Positions 8,249-16,960 of a stretch of 42,249 bases of DNA are shown here, piece by piece. Within the stretch, counting starts at the first letter, position 1. Every line of letters starts with the position of its first letter. Location of the stretch: contig VSOB01000025.1 in NCBI GenBank assembly GCA_009774625.1, positions 1 to 42,249 on the forward strand, in the 5' to 3' direction. A model generated the notes under the pieces. That model was not told where the DNA came from, searched no databases, and worked only from the letters and a program-made list of their open reading frames with translations. Origin of the DNA: Lachnospiraceae bacterium (GTDB taxonomy: Bacteria > Bacillota > Clostridia > Lachnospirales > Lachnospiraceae). Position numbers and translations under genes: made by a program.

Positions 8249-9532
8249 ATGAAATTTCATCAAGTATCCAAACTACAGGGAACCGTATCGGTTCCTGGAG
8301 ACAAATCCATCTCCCATCGAAGCATTATGTTCGCTTCTCTGGCAGAAGGCACCTCTGAAATCACCAATTTTCTGGAAGGGGCAGACTGTCTTTCCACAAT
8401 AGACTGTTTCCGGAAACTGGGTGTGGATATCAGAAAACCGGGGCCAGGCCATGTGATCGTACATGGAAGGGGCCTTCACGGCCTGCAGCCCCCTTCCTCC
8501 ACACTGGATGTGGGCAACAGCGGAACCACGGCCAGACTGATTTCCGGAATCCTGTCTGCCCAGAGCTTTTCCACCCGGCTGACCGGGGATGCTTCCATCC
8601 GGAAACGTCCCATGAAACGGATTATAGAGCCACTGTCCCAAATGGGAGCCGATATCCAAAGCGAACACAATAACGGCTGTGCCCCCCTGTTGATCAAAGG
8701 CTCTCCCCTGCACGGTATCCACTACACCACACAGGTGGCATCCGCCCAGGTAAAGTCCGCCATCCTGCTGGCCGGGCTATATGCCGACGGCATCACAAAG
8801 GTGACGGAACCCTGCCTCAGCAGAAACCATTCCGAGCTTATGCTGCGGCGTTTCGGCGCCGACCTCCATACAGAAGAAACCACCGTAGTCCTGCAGCCCG
8901 GTACCCCGCTGACCGGACAGACGATTTCAGTGCCGGGAGATATTTCTTCTGCCGCTTATTTTATCGCCGCCGGCTCCGTCCTGCCCGGATCAGACATCCT
9001 GATACGGAATGTGGGCATCAATCCTACCAGAGACGGTATGCTGAAAGCAGCCAAAGCCATGGGCGCCGATATCACCCTGGAAAATCTCTGTTCCGGAGAC
9101 GGCGAACCGTCTGCGGATCTGCGTATCCGCTCTGCCGCCCTTCACGGCACAGAAATCGGCGGCAGCCTGATCCCCGCTCTGATTGACGAACTGCCGGCGC
9201 TGGCAGTTATGGCAGCCTTTGCAGAAGGCACTACCGTCATCCGTGATGCCGCTGAGCTGAAAGTAAAAGAATCCAACCGGATCGACAGCATCGTCACCAA
9301 CCTGCGTGCAATGGGCTGTGACATAGAAGGCACACAGGACGGTATGATCATCCACGGAGGCCGTCCCCTCCACGGTGCCGTAATAGATGCCCATGACGAC
9401 CACCGGATCGCCATGAGCTTTGCTGTGGCGGCGCTTGGCGCCGAAGGCGAAACTCATATCCCGGAAAGCGGCTGCGTGGCCATTTCCTATCCGGACTTTT
9501 TTCAGCATCTGAACAGCCTATGCAAAGCATAA
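8249..9532 (+). CDS. aroA: 3-phosphoshikimate 1-carboxyvinyltransferase (EPSP synthase)
   Basis: 427 residues, normal family length. It joins phosphoenolpyruvate to shikimate-3-phosphate in the shikimate pathway; the target of glyphosate in sensitive forms. The N-terminal motif GDKSISHRSIMFASLAEG, the PEP-binding loop LDVGNSGTTARL, RPMKRIIEPL, KESNRIDS near residue 335 and DDHRIAMSFA near 385 are all present. The GNSGTTARL loop is closer to the class II type than to E. coli GNAGTAMRP. SD GGAAAGGA is upstream of the start. It is cotranscribed with tyrA and probably with the next gene (27-base gap). Confidence 0.96.
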   Translation: MKFHQVSKLQGTVSVPGDKSISHRSIMFASLAEGTSEITNFLEGADCLSTIDCFRKLGVDIRKPGPGHVIVHGRGLHGLQPPSSTLDVGNSGTTARLISGILSAQSFSTRLTGDASIRKRPMKRIIEPLSQMGADIQSEHNNGCAPLLIKGSPLHGIHYTTQVASAQVKSAILLAGLYADGITKVTEPCLSRNHSELMLRRFGADLHTEETTVVLQPGTPLTGQTISVPGDISSAAYFIAAGSVLPGSDILIRNVGINPTRDGMLKAAKAMGADITLENLCSGDGEPSADLRIRSAALHGTEIGGSLIPALIDELPALAVMAAFAEGTTVIRDAAELKVKESNRIDSIVTNLRAMGCDIEGTQDGMIIHGGRPLHGAVIDAHDDHRIAMSFAVAALGAEGETHIPESGCVAISYPDFFQHLNSLCKA

Positions 9533-9559
9533 AATTTACAATACAAAGGAGGAACCCCA

Positions 9560-10135
9560 ATGAAACAAATGAAACAAATAACAAAACGACTGTCAGCCTA
9601 TGGCCTGACTCTGCTTCTGGCCCTTGCCTGCATCACCGGTCCGGGCACCACACTCACCGTATCTGCCCATTCCGGAAGAACAGACGCTTATGGCGGCCAT
9701 CATGACTATAAAAATAAGAGCGGCCTGGGTTCCTATCATTATCATCACGGATATCCGGCCCATCTTCATGAAGGAGGTATCTGTCCTTATGATACTCCTG
9801 CCCAGCCCACATCGCAGCCGCAGCCGACTGTTCCTACGATATCAGAAGTGCCGGAAACGCCGTCTGCGGAAATATCCGTTCCCGCTGTTGATTACACCCT
9901 TGTGTTCGATGCGGCATTTTATGCAGCCGCCAATCCGGATGTAGCTGCCGTATACGGAACAGACGCCGCACTTCTGTTTCAGCATTTTCTGACCGCAGGC
10001 ATGCAGGAGGGCAGACAGGGCTGTGCCGACTTTAACGTATGGGCTTATCAGACAGCCAATCCCGATCTGGTGCAGGCTTATGGCAATGATCTGGCTGCAT
10101 ATTACACCCACTACTGCATGACAAACAGTCAATAA
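9560..10135 (+). CDS. secreted YHYH-domain protein with two C-terminal NPD repeats
   Basis: 191 residues. A Sec signal peptide ends near AHS at 36-38 (hydrophobic LTLLLALACITGPG). The mature part begins with SGRTDAYGGHHDYKNKSGLG and YHYHHGYPAHLHEG, the histidine-rich YHYH signature; a Cys usual in this motif (YHYHCGG) is replaced by His here. A proline-rich linker follows (about 83-115). Two copies of a repeat of about 33 residues close the protein: FDAAFYAAANPDVAAVYG and the matching FNVWAYQTANPDLVQAYG. His clusters suggest metal binding, which is inference. SD AAGGAGG is perfect. A hairpin at 10172-10209 ends the unit. Confidence 0.85.
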   Translation: MKQMKQITKRLSAYGLTLLLALACITGPGTTLTVSAHSGRTDAYGGHHDYKNKSGLGSYHYHHGYPAHLHEGGICPYDTPAQPTSQPQPTVPTISEVPETPSAEISVPAVDYTLVFDAAFYAAANPDVAAVYGTDAALLFQHFLTAGMQEGRQGCADFNVWAYQTANPDLVQAYGNDLAAYYTHYCMTNSQ

Positions 10136-10171
10136 AACTGAGAATACTGCCATATAAAATAAGCAAGGACA

Positions 10172-10225
10172 GGGCTGCCATCAGCCGGAAACATAATGAA
10201 TGGCAGCCCCTGATACAACATTTCT
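10172..10225. terminator. probable bidirectional terminator between converging genes
   Basis: 10-bp perfect stem GGGCTGCCAT (10172-10181) with ATGGCAGCCC (10200-10209), 18-base loop. A T-rich stretch (CATTTCTTCTCTTTTT) follows on the plus strand after 10 bases; the minus-strand side is weaker (TTATTTTAT). It lies between the converging YHYH gene and spoIVA. Confidence 0.6.
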
Positions 10226-10258
10226 TCTCTTTTTGTGTTCTGCTCTTCGAAATACCTG

Positions 10259-11740
10259 CTAAATAATAATACAGACCATACCGCCATTGGAGTCGTTGAC
10301 AATCTTCTGCATGGTTTCCTGCAGTTTCACCTGACTTTCATCTCCAATCATGGCAATCTTCCCTGAAATCCCGTCATTGACAAGCTGTTCCACCGTTTTC
10401 CCGAAAATATTGGTTTCCCAGATACCGTCTTCTGTGCTGCCCGCATCGGATATATAACGGATCAGATCCTCTGCCTGCTGCTGGGTTCCCACGATCGGCG
10501 CGATCTCTGTCTTGATATTGGCCCGTATCATATGGATGGAAGGACTTTCTGCTTTGATCTTCACGCCGAATTTGTTGCCGTGGCGGATCACCTCCGGTGT
10601 GGCAAGTGTGATTTCCTCCCGTTCCGGTGTCACCACTCCATAACCTCTGGCACGGACAGATTCAATGGCATGCAGCACCTTCACATATTCTTTCTTCATC
10701 TGGGCCAGCTCTTTCATCACAGAGATCAGATGGTACTCACCGGTGATTTCCTCTCCGATCAGCTCACTCAGCATCTGGTAATAATAGGTCTCCTCTACTT
10801 CCAGTACCACCCTGATCGTACCGTCCGCCATACAGATACCGTCCATTTTACAGCGTTTCACATAGTCGCTGCTCAAAACAATGGGATGTTCCATCGCATC
10901 CCGGATGGTGTCCATATCCTTTACCAGATTGCTGATCTGTTCTATAATATCCGCTTTCAGCGGATGGGTAATCGGCAACATTTCCACCCATTTGGGCAGA
11001 TAAAATTCAATCATGGAAAGCGGGAACTCATACAGCACATTTTCCAGAATGTGATAAATATCACTTTCCTTTAACTGCTCACAATTGACAGGCAGCACGG
11101 AAACCCCATATTGCTCTGTCATCTCCTGTGCCTGCCTCTTCGCATCTGCCGAATAGGGCTTTTCCGTATTCAAAAGCACAACAAAGGGCTTTTTCAGCTT
11201 TTTCAGCTCTCCGATCGTTCTTTCTTCTGCTTCTATGTAATTTTCTCTGGGCAGCTCTCCGAAACTGCCATCTGTCGTCACTACGATGCCTATGGTGGAA
11301 TGTTCGCTGATCACCTTCCTGGTTCCGATTTCCGCAGCCTGAGTAAACGGAATCTCCTTTTCAAACCAAGGAGTTTTCACCATCCGTTCCGTATCCTCTT
11401 CCATATGTCCCACTGCGCCGTCCACCATATATCCCACACAGTCGATCAGCCTTACCCGCACATCCACACCGCCGCTTAAGGTCACACCGGCCGCTTCCTT
11501 CGGAATAAACTTAGGCTCCGTTGTGGTAATCGTCCTGCCGCCGGAACTCTGGGGCAGCTCATCCTGCGCCCGCACTCTGGCATGTTCATCCATCATATAA
11601 GGCAGCACCATCAAATCCATAAATCTTTTGATAAAGGTAGATTTTCCGGTCCGCACAGGTCCCACCACGCCAAGATAAATTTCACCGCCGCACCGGAATT
11701 TTATATCGTTGTATAAATCATATTCCTGTTTTGCATCCAT
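10259..11740 (-). CDS. spoIVA: stage IV sporulation protein A, spore-coat base ATPase
   Basis: 493 residues, matching the Bacillus protein (492). SpoIVA polymerises on the forespore outer membrane using ATP and is the platform for coat assembly; it is made in the mother cell. The N-terminus MDAKQEYDLYNDIKFRCGGE is followed by a P-loop GPVRTGKS (27-34) in a TRAFAC-type fold. The C-terminus is the conserved NDSNGGMVCIII. An upstream in-frame extension exists, but the start at 11740 has AAGGGG 8 bases before it and the conserved N-terminus. Transcribed from the SigE-type promoter at 11767-11796. This is direct evidence that the organism can sporulate, or recently could. Confidence 0.97.
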   Translation of the reverse strand: MDAKQEYDLYNDIKFRCGGEIYLGVVGPVRTGKSTFIKRFMDLMVLPYMMDEHARVRAQDELPQSSGGRTITTTEPKFIPKEAAGVTLSGGVDVRVRLIDCVGYMVDGAVGHMEEDTERMVKTPWFEKEIPFTQAAEIGTRKVISEHSTIGIVVTTDGSFGELPRENYIEAEERTIGELKKLKKPFVVLLNTEKPYSADAKRQAQEMTEQYGVSVLPVNCEQLKESDIYHILENVLYEFPLSMIEFYLPKWVEMLPITHPLKADIIEQISNLVKDMDTIRDAMEHPIVLSSDYVKRCKMDGICMADGTIRVVLEVEETYYYQMLSELIGEEITGEYHLISVMKELAQMKKEYVKVLHAIESVRARGYGVVTPEREEITLATPEVIRHGNKFGVKIKAESPSIHMIRANIKTEIAPIVGTQQQAEDLIRYISDAGSTEDGIWETNIFGKTVEQLVNDGISGKIAMIGDESQVKLQETMQKIVNDSNGGMVCIII

Positions 11741-11766
11741 AAAATTACCCCTTCCATACTTACTGT

Positions 11767-11796
11767 AATGTATGAAAGGGGAATCTGATTTATGAC
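11767..11796 (-). promoter_or_regulatory. SigE (mother-cell) promoter of spoIVA
   Basis: Minus strand GTCATAAA (11796-11789), 14-base spacer, CATACATT (11774-11767). This closely matches the Bacillus SigE consensus (GTCATATT, 14, CATACANT). The predicted leader is about 20 bases. Confidence 0.75.
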
Positions 11797-11844
11797 CGAA
11801 TCCGGCATTCTTCTCCCGCCGCACCAGAAAATCTTCCGGCAGAT

Positions 11845-13053
11845 TCAGCGCTTTGCCTGTGTCATCAATACTGTCATAGCCCGGTTCAGGCCGTCCACAG
11901 TCAGCTTATACATGGGAAAGACTTCCTTGACTGCCGTCTCCGCTTCTCTCCAGGGCGCTTTTCCCGGCGCCATCTTGGGATTCATCCACACAATCTTTTT
12001 ATAATGCTTTTTCATGAGCAGCAGCCAGTCCATACCGGACAGTCCGCCGTTAGGACCTCTGTAGTTGCCGCTGGTGGAATAAAGCTCCTCCGGCGCCATA
12101 GCTGCATCTCCCACAATAATCACTTTATAATCACTGTCCAGATTGCGGAACATCCATTCTGTCTCGATCCAGTCACCGTTTTCGCATTCCGGTGTCTTAT
12201 ACACATGGCTGTAAATACAGTTATGAAAATAATAAACTTTCACGTCTTTATAATGATTGGACTTATTCACCGACTGGAACAGCTCATTCAGCAGTCTGGT
12301 GTAAGGAATCATCGTGCCGCCCGAATCCATCAGAAGCAGCAGTTTCACCGCATTTTTCCTGGGCTTTTCCATCACGATCTGCAGGCAGCCTCCATTGTTG
12401 CAGGTCTTGTCAATGGTGCCGTTGATATCCAGCTCCGTTTTGGGAATGTCCAGACGGGTGGAAAACTGGCGCAGACGCCGCAGGGCCTGCTGAAACTGCC
12501 GGTTATCCAGCACTCGATCGTCCCGAAAGTCCCGGAACTTCCGGTCACCGATCACAGCAAAGGCAGACTGGTAACCGGTCTGGCCTCCCACACGCACACC
12601 ACCGATGTTGCCGCCGGTATTTCCGAAAGATGTCTTTCCCATCGTCCCGATCCAAAAACTCCCGCCATTGTGCTCGCTGTCCTGATCCTTCAGACGGTCC
12701 TTGAATTTCTGTTCCACATCCTCCTTGTCCACCCGGATCTCTTCCAGTTGATTCAGCCACTGTTTCTCTTCGATCTGCAGCAGTTCATTCATCTCTTCCT
12801 TATTGAGCCAGCGGAGCATCTGACTGGTCAGTGCATTTTCCGACATCACGCCTTTGAAGCACTCTTCAAACGCCATATCAAATTTATCAAATTCCACTTC
12901 GCTCTTTACCAGAATCATCCGGGAAAGATAATAAAACCCGGTCAGGGAGCTGCCTGCCAGCCCCTTATCCAGAGCTTCCTGCAAAGTCAGCCATTCACTC
13001 AGTGTGATCTTCAGCCCCTTTGCCTTGCATACATCAAAAAATTTCTGAAACAT
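11845..13053 (-). CDS. VWA-domain protein (CoxE-like), partner of MoxR ATPase
   Basis: 402 residues from the chosen start. The N-terminal half (about 1-210) is helical and charged, typical of the CoxE/YehP-like group. The von Willebrand A domain starts near 230; its MIDAS site reads DSGGT (243-247) instead of DxSxS. A glycine-rich segment lies at about 130-160. MoxR-VWA pairs act as chaperone-like modules that load cofactors or remodel partner proteins; the client here is unknown. A longer reading frame starts inside moxR, but ATG at 13053 with GGGGG upstream gives a 19-base gap and is preferred. It lies between moxR and spoIVA. Confidence 0.85.
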   Translation of the reverse strand: MFQKFFDVCKAKGLKITLSEWLTLQEALDKGLAGSSLTGFYYLSRMILVKSEVEFDKFDMAFEECFKGVMSENALTSQMLRWLNKEEMNELLQIEEKQWLNQLEEIRVDKEDVEQKFKDRLKDQDSEHNGGSFWIGTMGKTSFGNTGGNIGGVRVGGQTGYQSAFAVIGDRKFRDFRDDRVLDNRQFQQALRRLRQFSTRLDIPKTELDINGTIDKTCNNGGCLQIVMEKPRKNAVKLLLLMDSGGTMIPYTRLLNELFQSVNKSNHYKDVKVYYFHNCIYSHVYKTPECENGDWIETEWMFRNLDSDYKVIIVGDAAMAPEELYSTSGNYRGPNGGLSGMDWLLLMKKHYKKIVWMNPKMAPGKAPWREAETAVKEVFPMYKLTVDGLNRAMTVLMTQAKR

Positions 13054-13072
13054 ACAACCCCCGTTCTTTCGT

Positions 13073-13888
13073 TTAATCCGCCCGATGAAGCACGGTCTGC
13101 AAATCCTCATCCTTTTTCACCACAACACCGATAAACGGAAGCTCCGCTCTGATTCTGTCTGCCGGAATACCGCCGATCTGCAGAGCGTTTACCCAGTCGA
13201 TCAGCTCGGAAGTGCTGGGTTTCTTGCGGATATCCCTCATGGAACGGATATCATAAAATGCCTCCATCGCGTTTTTAAGAACAGACGCTTCGATCTGAGG
13301 ATAATGTACCTTTACGATCTCTTCCATCAGCGCGGCATCCGGAAAGGCAATGTAGTGGAAAATACATCTGCGCAGAAATGCATCCGGCAGCTCTTTTTCT
13401 GCATTGGAGGTGATGATCACAATGGGCCTCTGTTTTGCCCTGACCGTACGTTTCGTCTCATGAATGTAAAATTCCATCTGATCCAGCTCCCAGAGCAGAT
13501 CGTTTGGAAACTCCAGATCGGCCTTGTCGATCTCGTCAATCAGCAGTACCACCTGTTCATCGCTGTCAAACGCTTCCCCCAGCTTGCCCAGCTTGATGTA
13601 ACGGGAAATATCATCCACACCTTCCTCCCCGAACTGTCCGTCATACAGACGCTGGATCGTGTCATACACATACAGGCCGTCCTGGGCCTTGGTGGTGGAT
13701 TTGATATTCCAGATAATCAGACGTTTCCCCAGGGATTTTGCCACTGCTTCCGCCAGCATTGTCTTGCCGGTTCCCGGCTCCCCTTTAATCAGCAGAGGTT
13801 TCTGCAGAGCAATCGCCACATTCACACTCGCCATCAGCTCCTGGGAAGCCACATATTCCTTTGTACTTGTAAAATTGTTTTCCGCCAT
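13073..13888 (-). CDS. MoxR-family AAA+ ATPase
   Basis: 271 residues. Walker A GEPGTGKT (36-43), Walker B LLIDEIDKAD (115-124), sensor 1 in IVIITSNAEKELPDAF and the arginine finger region LRRC follow in order. A C-terminal lid domain is present. MoxR proteins are AAA+ chaperones that work with VWA-domain proteins, and the next gene 19 bases downstream is such a partner. SD AAGGAG 5-6 bases before ATG. It follows gpsA by 47 bases and may be read from the same transcript. Confidence 0.92.
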   Translation of the reverse strand: MAENNFTSTKEYVASQELMASVNVAIALQKPLLIKGEPGTGKTMLAEAVAKSLGKRLIIWNIKSTTKAQDGLYVYDTIQRLYDGQFGEEGVDDISRYIKLGKLGEAFDSDEQVVLLIDEIDKADLEFPNDLLWELDQMEFYIHETKRTVRAKQRPIVIITSNAEKELPDAFLRRCIFHYIAFPDAALMEEIVKVHYPQIEASVLKNAMEAFYDIRSMRDIRKKPSTSELIDWVNALQIGGIPADRIRAELPFIGVVVKKDEDLQTVLHRAD

Positions 13889-13935
13889 ACTCTTCTCCTT
13901 CTATCACTTTAAGCTCCCGACAGGGAACCTGACTT

Positions 13936-14946
13936 TTATTCCCAGGGAATATCCGAATTTTCTATTTTTTTATCCCGCAGCATCAGATCCCTGACCGCCT
14001 CATCCGCCCGTTTCCCATGAAACAGCACTTCATTCACCTGCTCAATGATAGGCAGGGAAACCTGGTATTTTCCGGCCAGCAAAAGCGCCGCTCTGGCACA
14101 GTGGACACCTTCCACCACCATCTTCACTTCCTGCATGGCCTCCTCATAACTGCTGCCCTTTCCGATCAGGATACCGGCCCGCCTGTTTCTGGAATGCATG
14201 CTGGCACAGGTAACGATCAAATCCCCGATACCGGAAAGCCCGGCAAAAGTTTCCACCTTCCCGCCCATAGCCGTCCCCAGTCTCGCTATCTCTGCGATCC
14301 CTCTGGTGATCAGCGCCGCTTTGGTATTGTCTCCGTATCCCAGACCGTCCGCAATACCTGCTGCCAGCGCCACCACATTTTTCAGCGCCGCACCCAGCTC
14401 GATTCCCAGCACATCCGGACTGGTATACACCCGGAATACCTCGCTCATAAACAGTCCCTGTACATACTCCGCCGTCTTTCTGCTTCTGGCGCCCACTACG
14501 ATCGTGGTGGGAATCCCTTTTCCCACTTCCTCCGCATGGGAAGGCCCTGACATGACTGCGATCCTGGCCTGAGGGATTTCTTCCTGTATCACCTGGGACA
14601 ATGTCATCAGAGACGCTTCCTCGATTCCCTTGGCCACATTCACGATCACCTGATCCTGACTTACCAGTGTTTTCATCCGCTGCGCCGTACTGCGCACAAA
14701 GGGGGACGGCACTGCCAGGACCAGCATATCCATCCCTTCAACGGCCTCGTTCAAATCAGAAGTCACCGGCATATCCTCCGGCAGCTTTACGCCAGGCAGC
14801 TTATCCGGATTTTCCCGTTTCGTCCGAAGCAATGTCACCTCATCTTCCAAAGCGGACCAAAGTGTCACCTTATGTCCGTTATGATACAGCAGCAGCGCCA
14901 GCGCGGTACCCCAGCTGCCTGCTCCGATTACACCAATTGATGTCAT
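13936..14946 (-). CDS. gpsA: NAD(P)-dependent glycerol-3-phosphate dehydrogenase
   Basis: 336 residues. It makes sn-glycerol-3-phosphate from dihydroxyacetone phosphate, the backbone for phospholipids. The N-terminal GVIGAGSWGTALA (GxGxxG at 8-13) binds NAD(P). NVAKGIEE, MSGPSHAEEV and the C-terminal catalytic lysine region LGAALKNVVALAAGI are all present, with the substrate motif GLSGIGDLIVTC. Two start codons are possible (14952 and 14946); the second is 8 bases from GGAGG and matches the family N-terminus. It lies 21 bases after plsY, whose enzyme uses its product. Confidence 0.96.
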   Translation of the reverse strand: MTSIGVIGAGSWGTALALLLYHNGHKVTLWSALEDEVTLLRTKRENPDKLPGVKLPEDMPVTSDLNEAVEGMDMLVLAVPSPFVRSTAQRMKTLVSQDQVIVNVAKGIEEASLMTLSQVIQEEIPQARIAVMSGPSHAEEVGKGIPTTIVVGARSRKTAEYVQGLFMSEVFRVYTSPDVLGIELGAALKNVVALAAGIADGLGYGDNTKAALITRGIAEIARLGTAMGGKVETFAGLSGIGDLIVTCASMHSRNRRAGILIGKGSSYEEAMQEVKMVVEGVHCARAALLLAGKYQVSLPIIEQVNEVLFHGKRADEAVRDLMLRDKKIENSDIPWE

Positions 14947-14967
14947 ATTCATGTCCTCCCTGTCCTG

Positions 14968-15615
14968 TTAAACCTGATTTTTTTTGGAGAGATATGTTTT
15001 TCTTTCTTCTCCTCTGATCAGACGCATGATATTGGTTCTGTGCTTCACATATGCCATAATCGTCAGAAAAGCACCCACGCCATAGAGCTCCAGCAGCGCT
15101 GCCTGCTCCATGCCGAACATACCCATCTGTCCCATAATGACAAGCTGTGTCATAAAACCGGCATATACCAGAAGCGAACCCAGGGACACATAATGGGTGG
15201 TAACAAACACGGAAAAAAACAATACGATCCCTACCGGAATAAACATCGGATGAAACGCCGCGATCAATCCTGCCGTGGCAGCAATCCCCTTGCCGCCCCG
15301 AAATCCCAGATAACAGGGGAAATTATGCCCCAGTATGGCGCCGGCCGCCGCATACAGCATCAGAAGATATTGGATATCCGGCCGATTTTGGCCGAACAGC
15401 ACCCTTGCCAGTATCACGGCTATGGCACATTTCAGCACATCCCCCACAAAAACCAGCAGACCGGCCTTTGCGCCGAACACCCGCAGGGTATTGGTGGTCC
15501 CTGCATTGCCGCTTCCCATCTGCCGTATATCCACACCGTGCAGCCTTCCGTAGATATAAGCGGTCTGGAAATTCCCCAGCACATAACCGATCAGCAGACA
15601 TACAATTCGTTCCAT
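14968..15615 (-). CDS. plsY: glycerol-3-phosphate acyltransferase PlsY (membrane)
   Basis: 215 residues. It transfers an acyl group from acyl-phosphate to glycerol-3-phosphate at the inner membrane, the first step of phosphatidic acid synthesis. The protein is a multi-pass membrane protein. The three conserved loops are visible: GSGNAGTTNTLRVFG near 38-52, the GHNFPCYLGFRGGKG loop near 95-109, and a C-terminal HRTNIMRLIRGEE. A longer frame would start inside der; ATG at 15615 with GGAAGGATAG upstream is preferred and matches the family. Only one base separates it from the der stop codon, so translation is probably coupled. Confidence 0.95.
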   Translation of the reverse strand: MERIVCLLIGYVLGNFQTAYIYGRLHGVDIRQMGSGNAGTTNTLRVFGAKAGLLVFVGDVLKCAIAVILARVLFGQNRPDIQYLLMLYAAAGAILGHNFPCYLGFRGGKGIAATAGLIAAFHPMFIPVGIVLFFSVFVTTHYVSLGSLLVYAGFMTQLVIMGQMGMFGMEQAALLELYGVGAFLTIMAYVKHRTNIMRLIRGEERKTYLSKKNQV

Positions 15616-15616
15616 C

Positions 15617-16951
15617 CTAGCTATCCTTCCTTTCTCTGACGATAAACCGGAGAGGCGTCCCACGGAATCCGAACGCTTCCCGTATTTTATTTTCAATGTA
15701 TCTTGTATAAGAAAAATGCATCAGCTCTTTGTCATTGACAAAAATCACAAAGGTGGGCGGTTTAACCGACACCTGCGTAATATAATAAAGTTTCAGACGT
15801 CTGCCTTTATCCGACGGCGGCTGCTGCAGCGCCACAGCCTCTGCCATAATCTCATTGAGCACTCCTGTGGCCACCCGCATCGCATGATTTTCAATCACCA
15901 CATCAATCAGATCAAAGAGCTTTCCAAGCCTCTGCCCGGTGGCAGCGGAAATAAATATCATTTCCGCATAAGGCATATAGGAAAGCACCTCCCGGATCCT
16001 GTTGGTATGCTTATAAATGGTCTTGTCATCTTTTTCAATGGCATCCCATTTATTGACCGCGATGATCACACCCTTGCCCCGTTCATGGGCAATCCCTGCG
16101 ATCTTGGCATCCTGCTCGGTCACGCCCTCCCTGGCATCAATCACAAGCACCGCCACATCCGCCCGCTCCACTGCACCTACGGTACGGATAATCATATACC
16201 GTTCCAGCTCTTCTTTTATTTTATTCTTCCGGCGCAGTCCCGCCGTATCGATCAGCACATATTCTCTGCCGTTGCGGACCATCTCTGTATCCACTGCATC
16301 CCGCGTAGTGCCGGCAACGTCGGATACGATCACCCGGTTTTCCCCGATTAACTTGTTGATAATGGAAGATTTTCCCACGTTGGGCTTCCCCACAATGGCG
16401 ATTTTCGGCCTGGTGTCCTCCTCTTCTTCCCCGGTATCTTCCGGAAAATAAGAAATCACCCGGTCCAGCAGTTCTCCGATGCCCAGCCGTCCTGACGCAG
16501 AAACCGGAATCGGATCTCCGATACCCAGATTGTAAAATTCATATACATCCGGCATCAGTTTCCCGAAATCATCCGTTTTATTTACCACCAGAATCACCGG
16601 CTTTTGTGAACGCCGCAGCAGATCGGCCACCTTGGAATCCGCATCCTGCAGTCCCTGACGCACATCCACCATAAACAGAATCACATCTGCCGTATCCATG
16701 GCGATCATCGCCTGTTCCCGCATCTGAGATAAGATCACATCCCTGCTGTCCGGTTCGATGCCGCCCGTATCGATCAGCGTGAATGTTTTATCCAGCCATG
16801 TCACATCCGCGTAAATCCGGTCCCTTGTAATCCCCGGCGTATCCTTCACGATAGAAATCATCTCACCTGCCAGCGCATTGAACAATGTGGACTTTCCCAC
16901 ATTGGGCCTGCCTACCACCGCAACGACAGGCTTTCTTTTTGAGTTGCCCAT
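15617..16951 (-). CDS. der: ribosome-assembly GTPase Der (EngA)
   Basis: 444 residues. Essential GTPase with two tandem G domains and a KH-like C-terminal domain; it binds the 50S subunit during assembly. First G domain: G1 GRPNVGKS (14-21), DTGGI, NKTD. Second: GKPNVGKS near 186, DTAGLRRKNKI and NKWD. The C-terminal domain ends with FGFRGTPLRFIVRERK. SD AAGGAG. It sits 9 bases after the DUF512 gene and 1 base before plsY, an arrangement common in Clostridia. Confidence 0.97.
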   Translation of the reverse strand: MGNSKRKPVVAVVGRPNVGKSTLFNALAGEMISIVKDTPGITRDRIYADVTWLDKTFTLIDTGGIEPDSRDVILSQMREQAMIAMDTADVILFMVDVRQGLQDADSKVADLLRRSQKPVILVVNKTDDFGKLMPDVYEFYNLGIGDPIPVSASGRLGIGELLDRVISYFPEDTGEEEEDTRPKIAIVGKPNVGKSSIINKLIGENRVIVSDVAGTTRDAVDTEMVRNGREYVLIDTAGLRRKNKIKEELERYMIIRTVGAVERADVAVLVIDAREGVTEQDAKIAGIAHERGKGVIIAVNKWDAIEKDDKTIYKHTNRIREVLSYMPYAEMIFISAATGQRLGKLFDLIDVVIENHAMRVATGVLNEIMAEAVALQQPPSDKGRRLKLYYITQVSVKPPTFVIFVNDKELMHFSYTRYIENKIREAFGFRGTPLRFIVRERKDS

Positions 16952-16960
16952 ATCTTCTCC

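Noticed and set aside
12004..13134. A 376-codon open frame on the plus strand
   Set aside because: Antisense to the VWA gene; His- and Gln-rich shadow translation.
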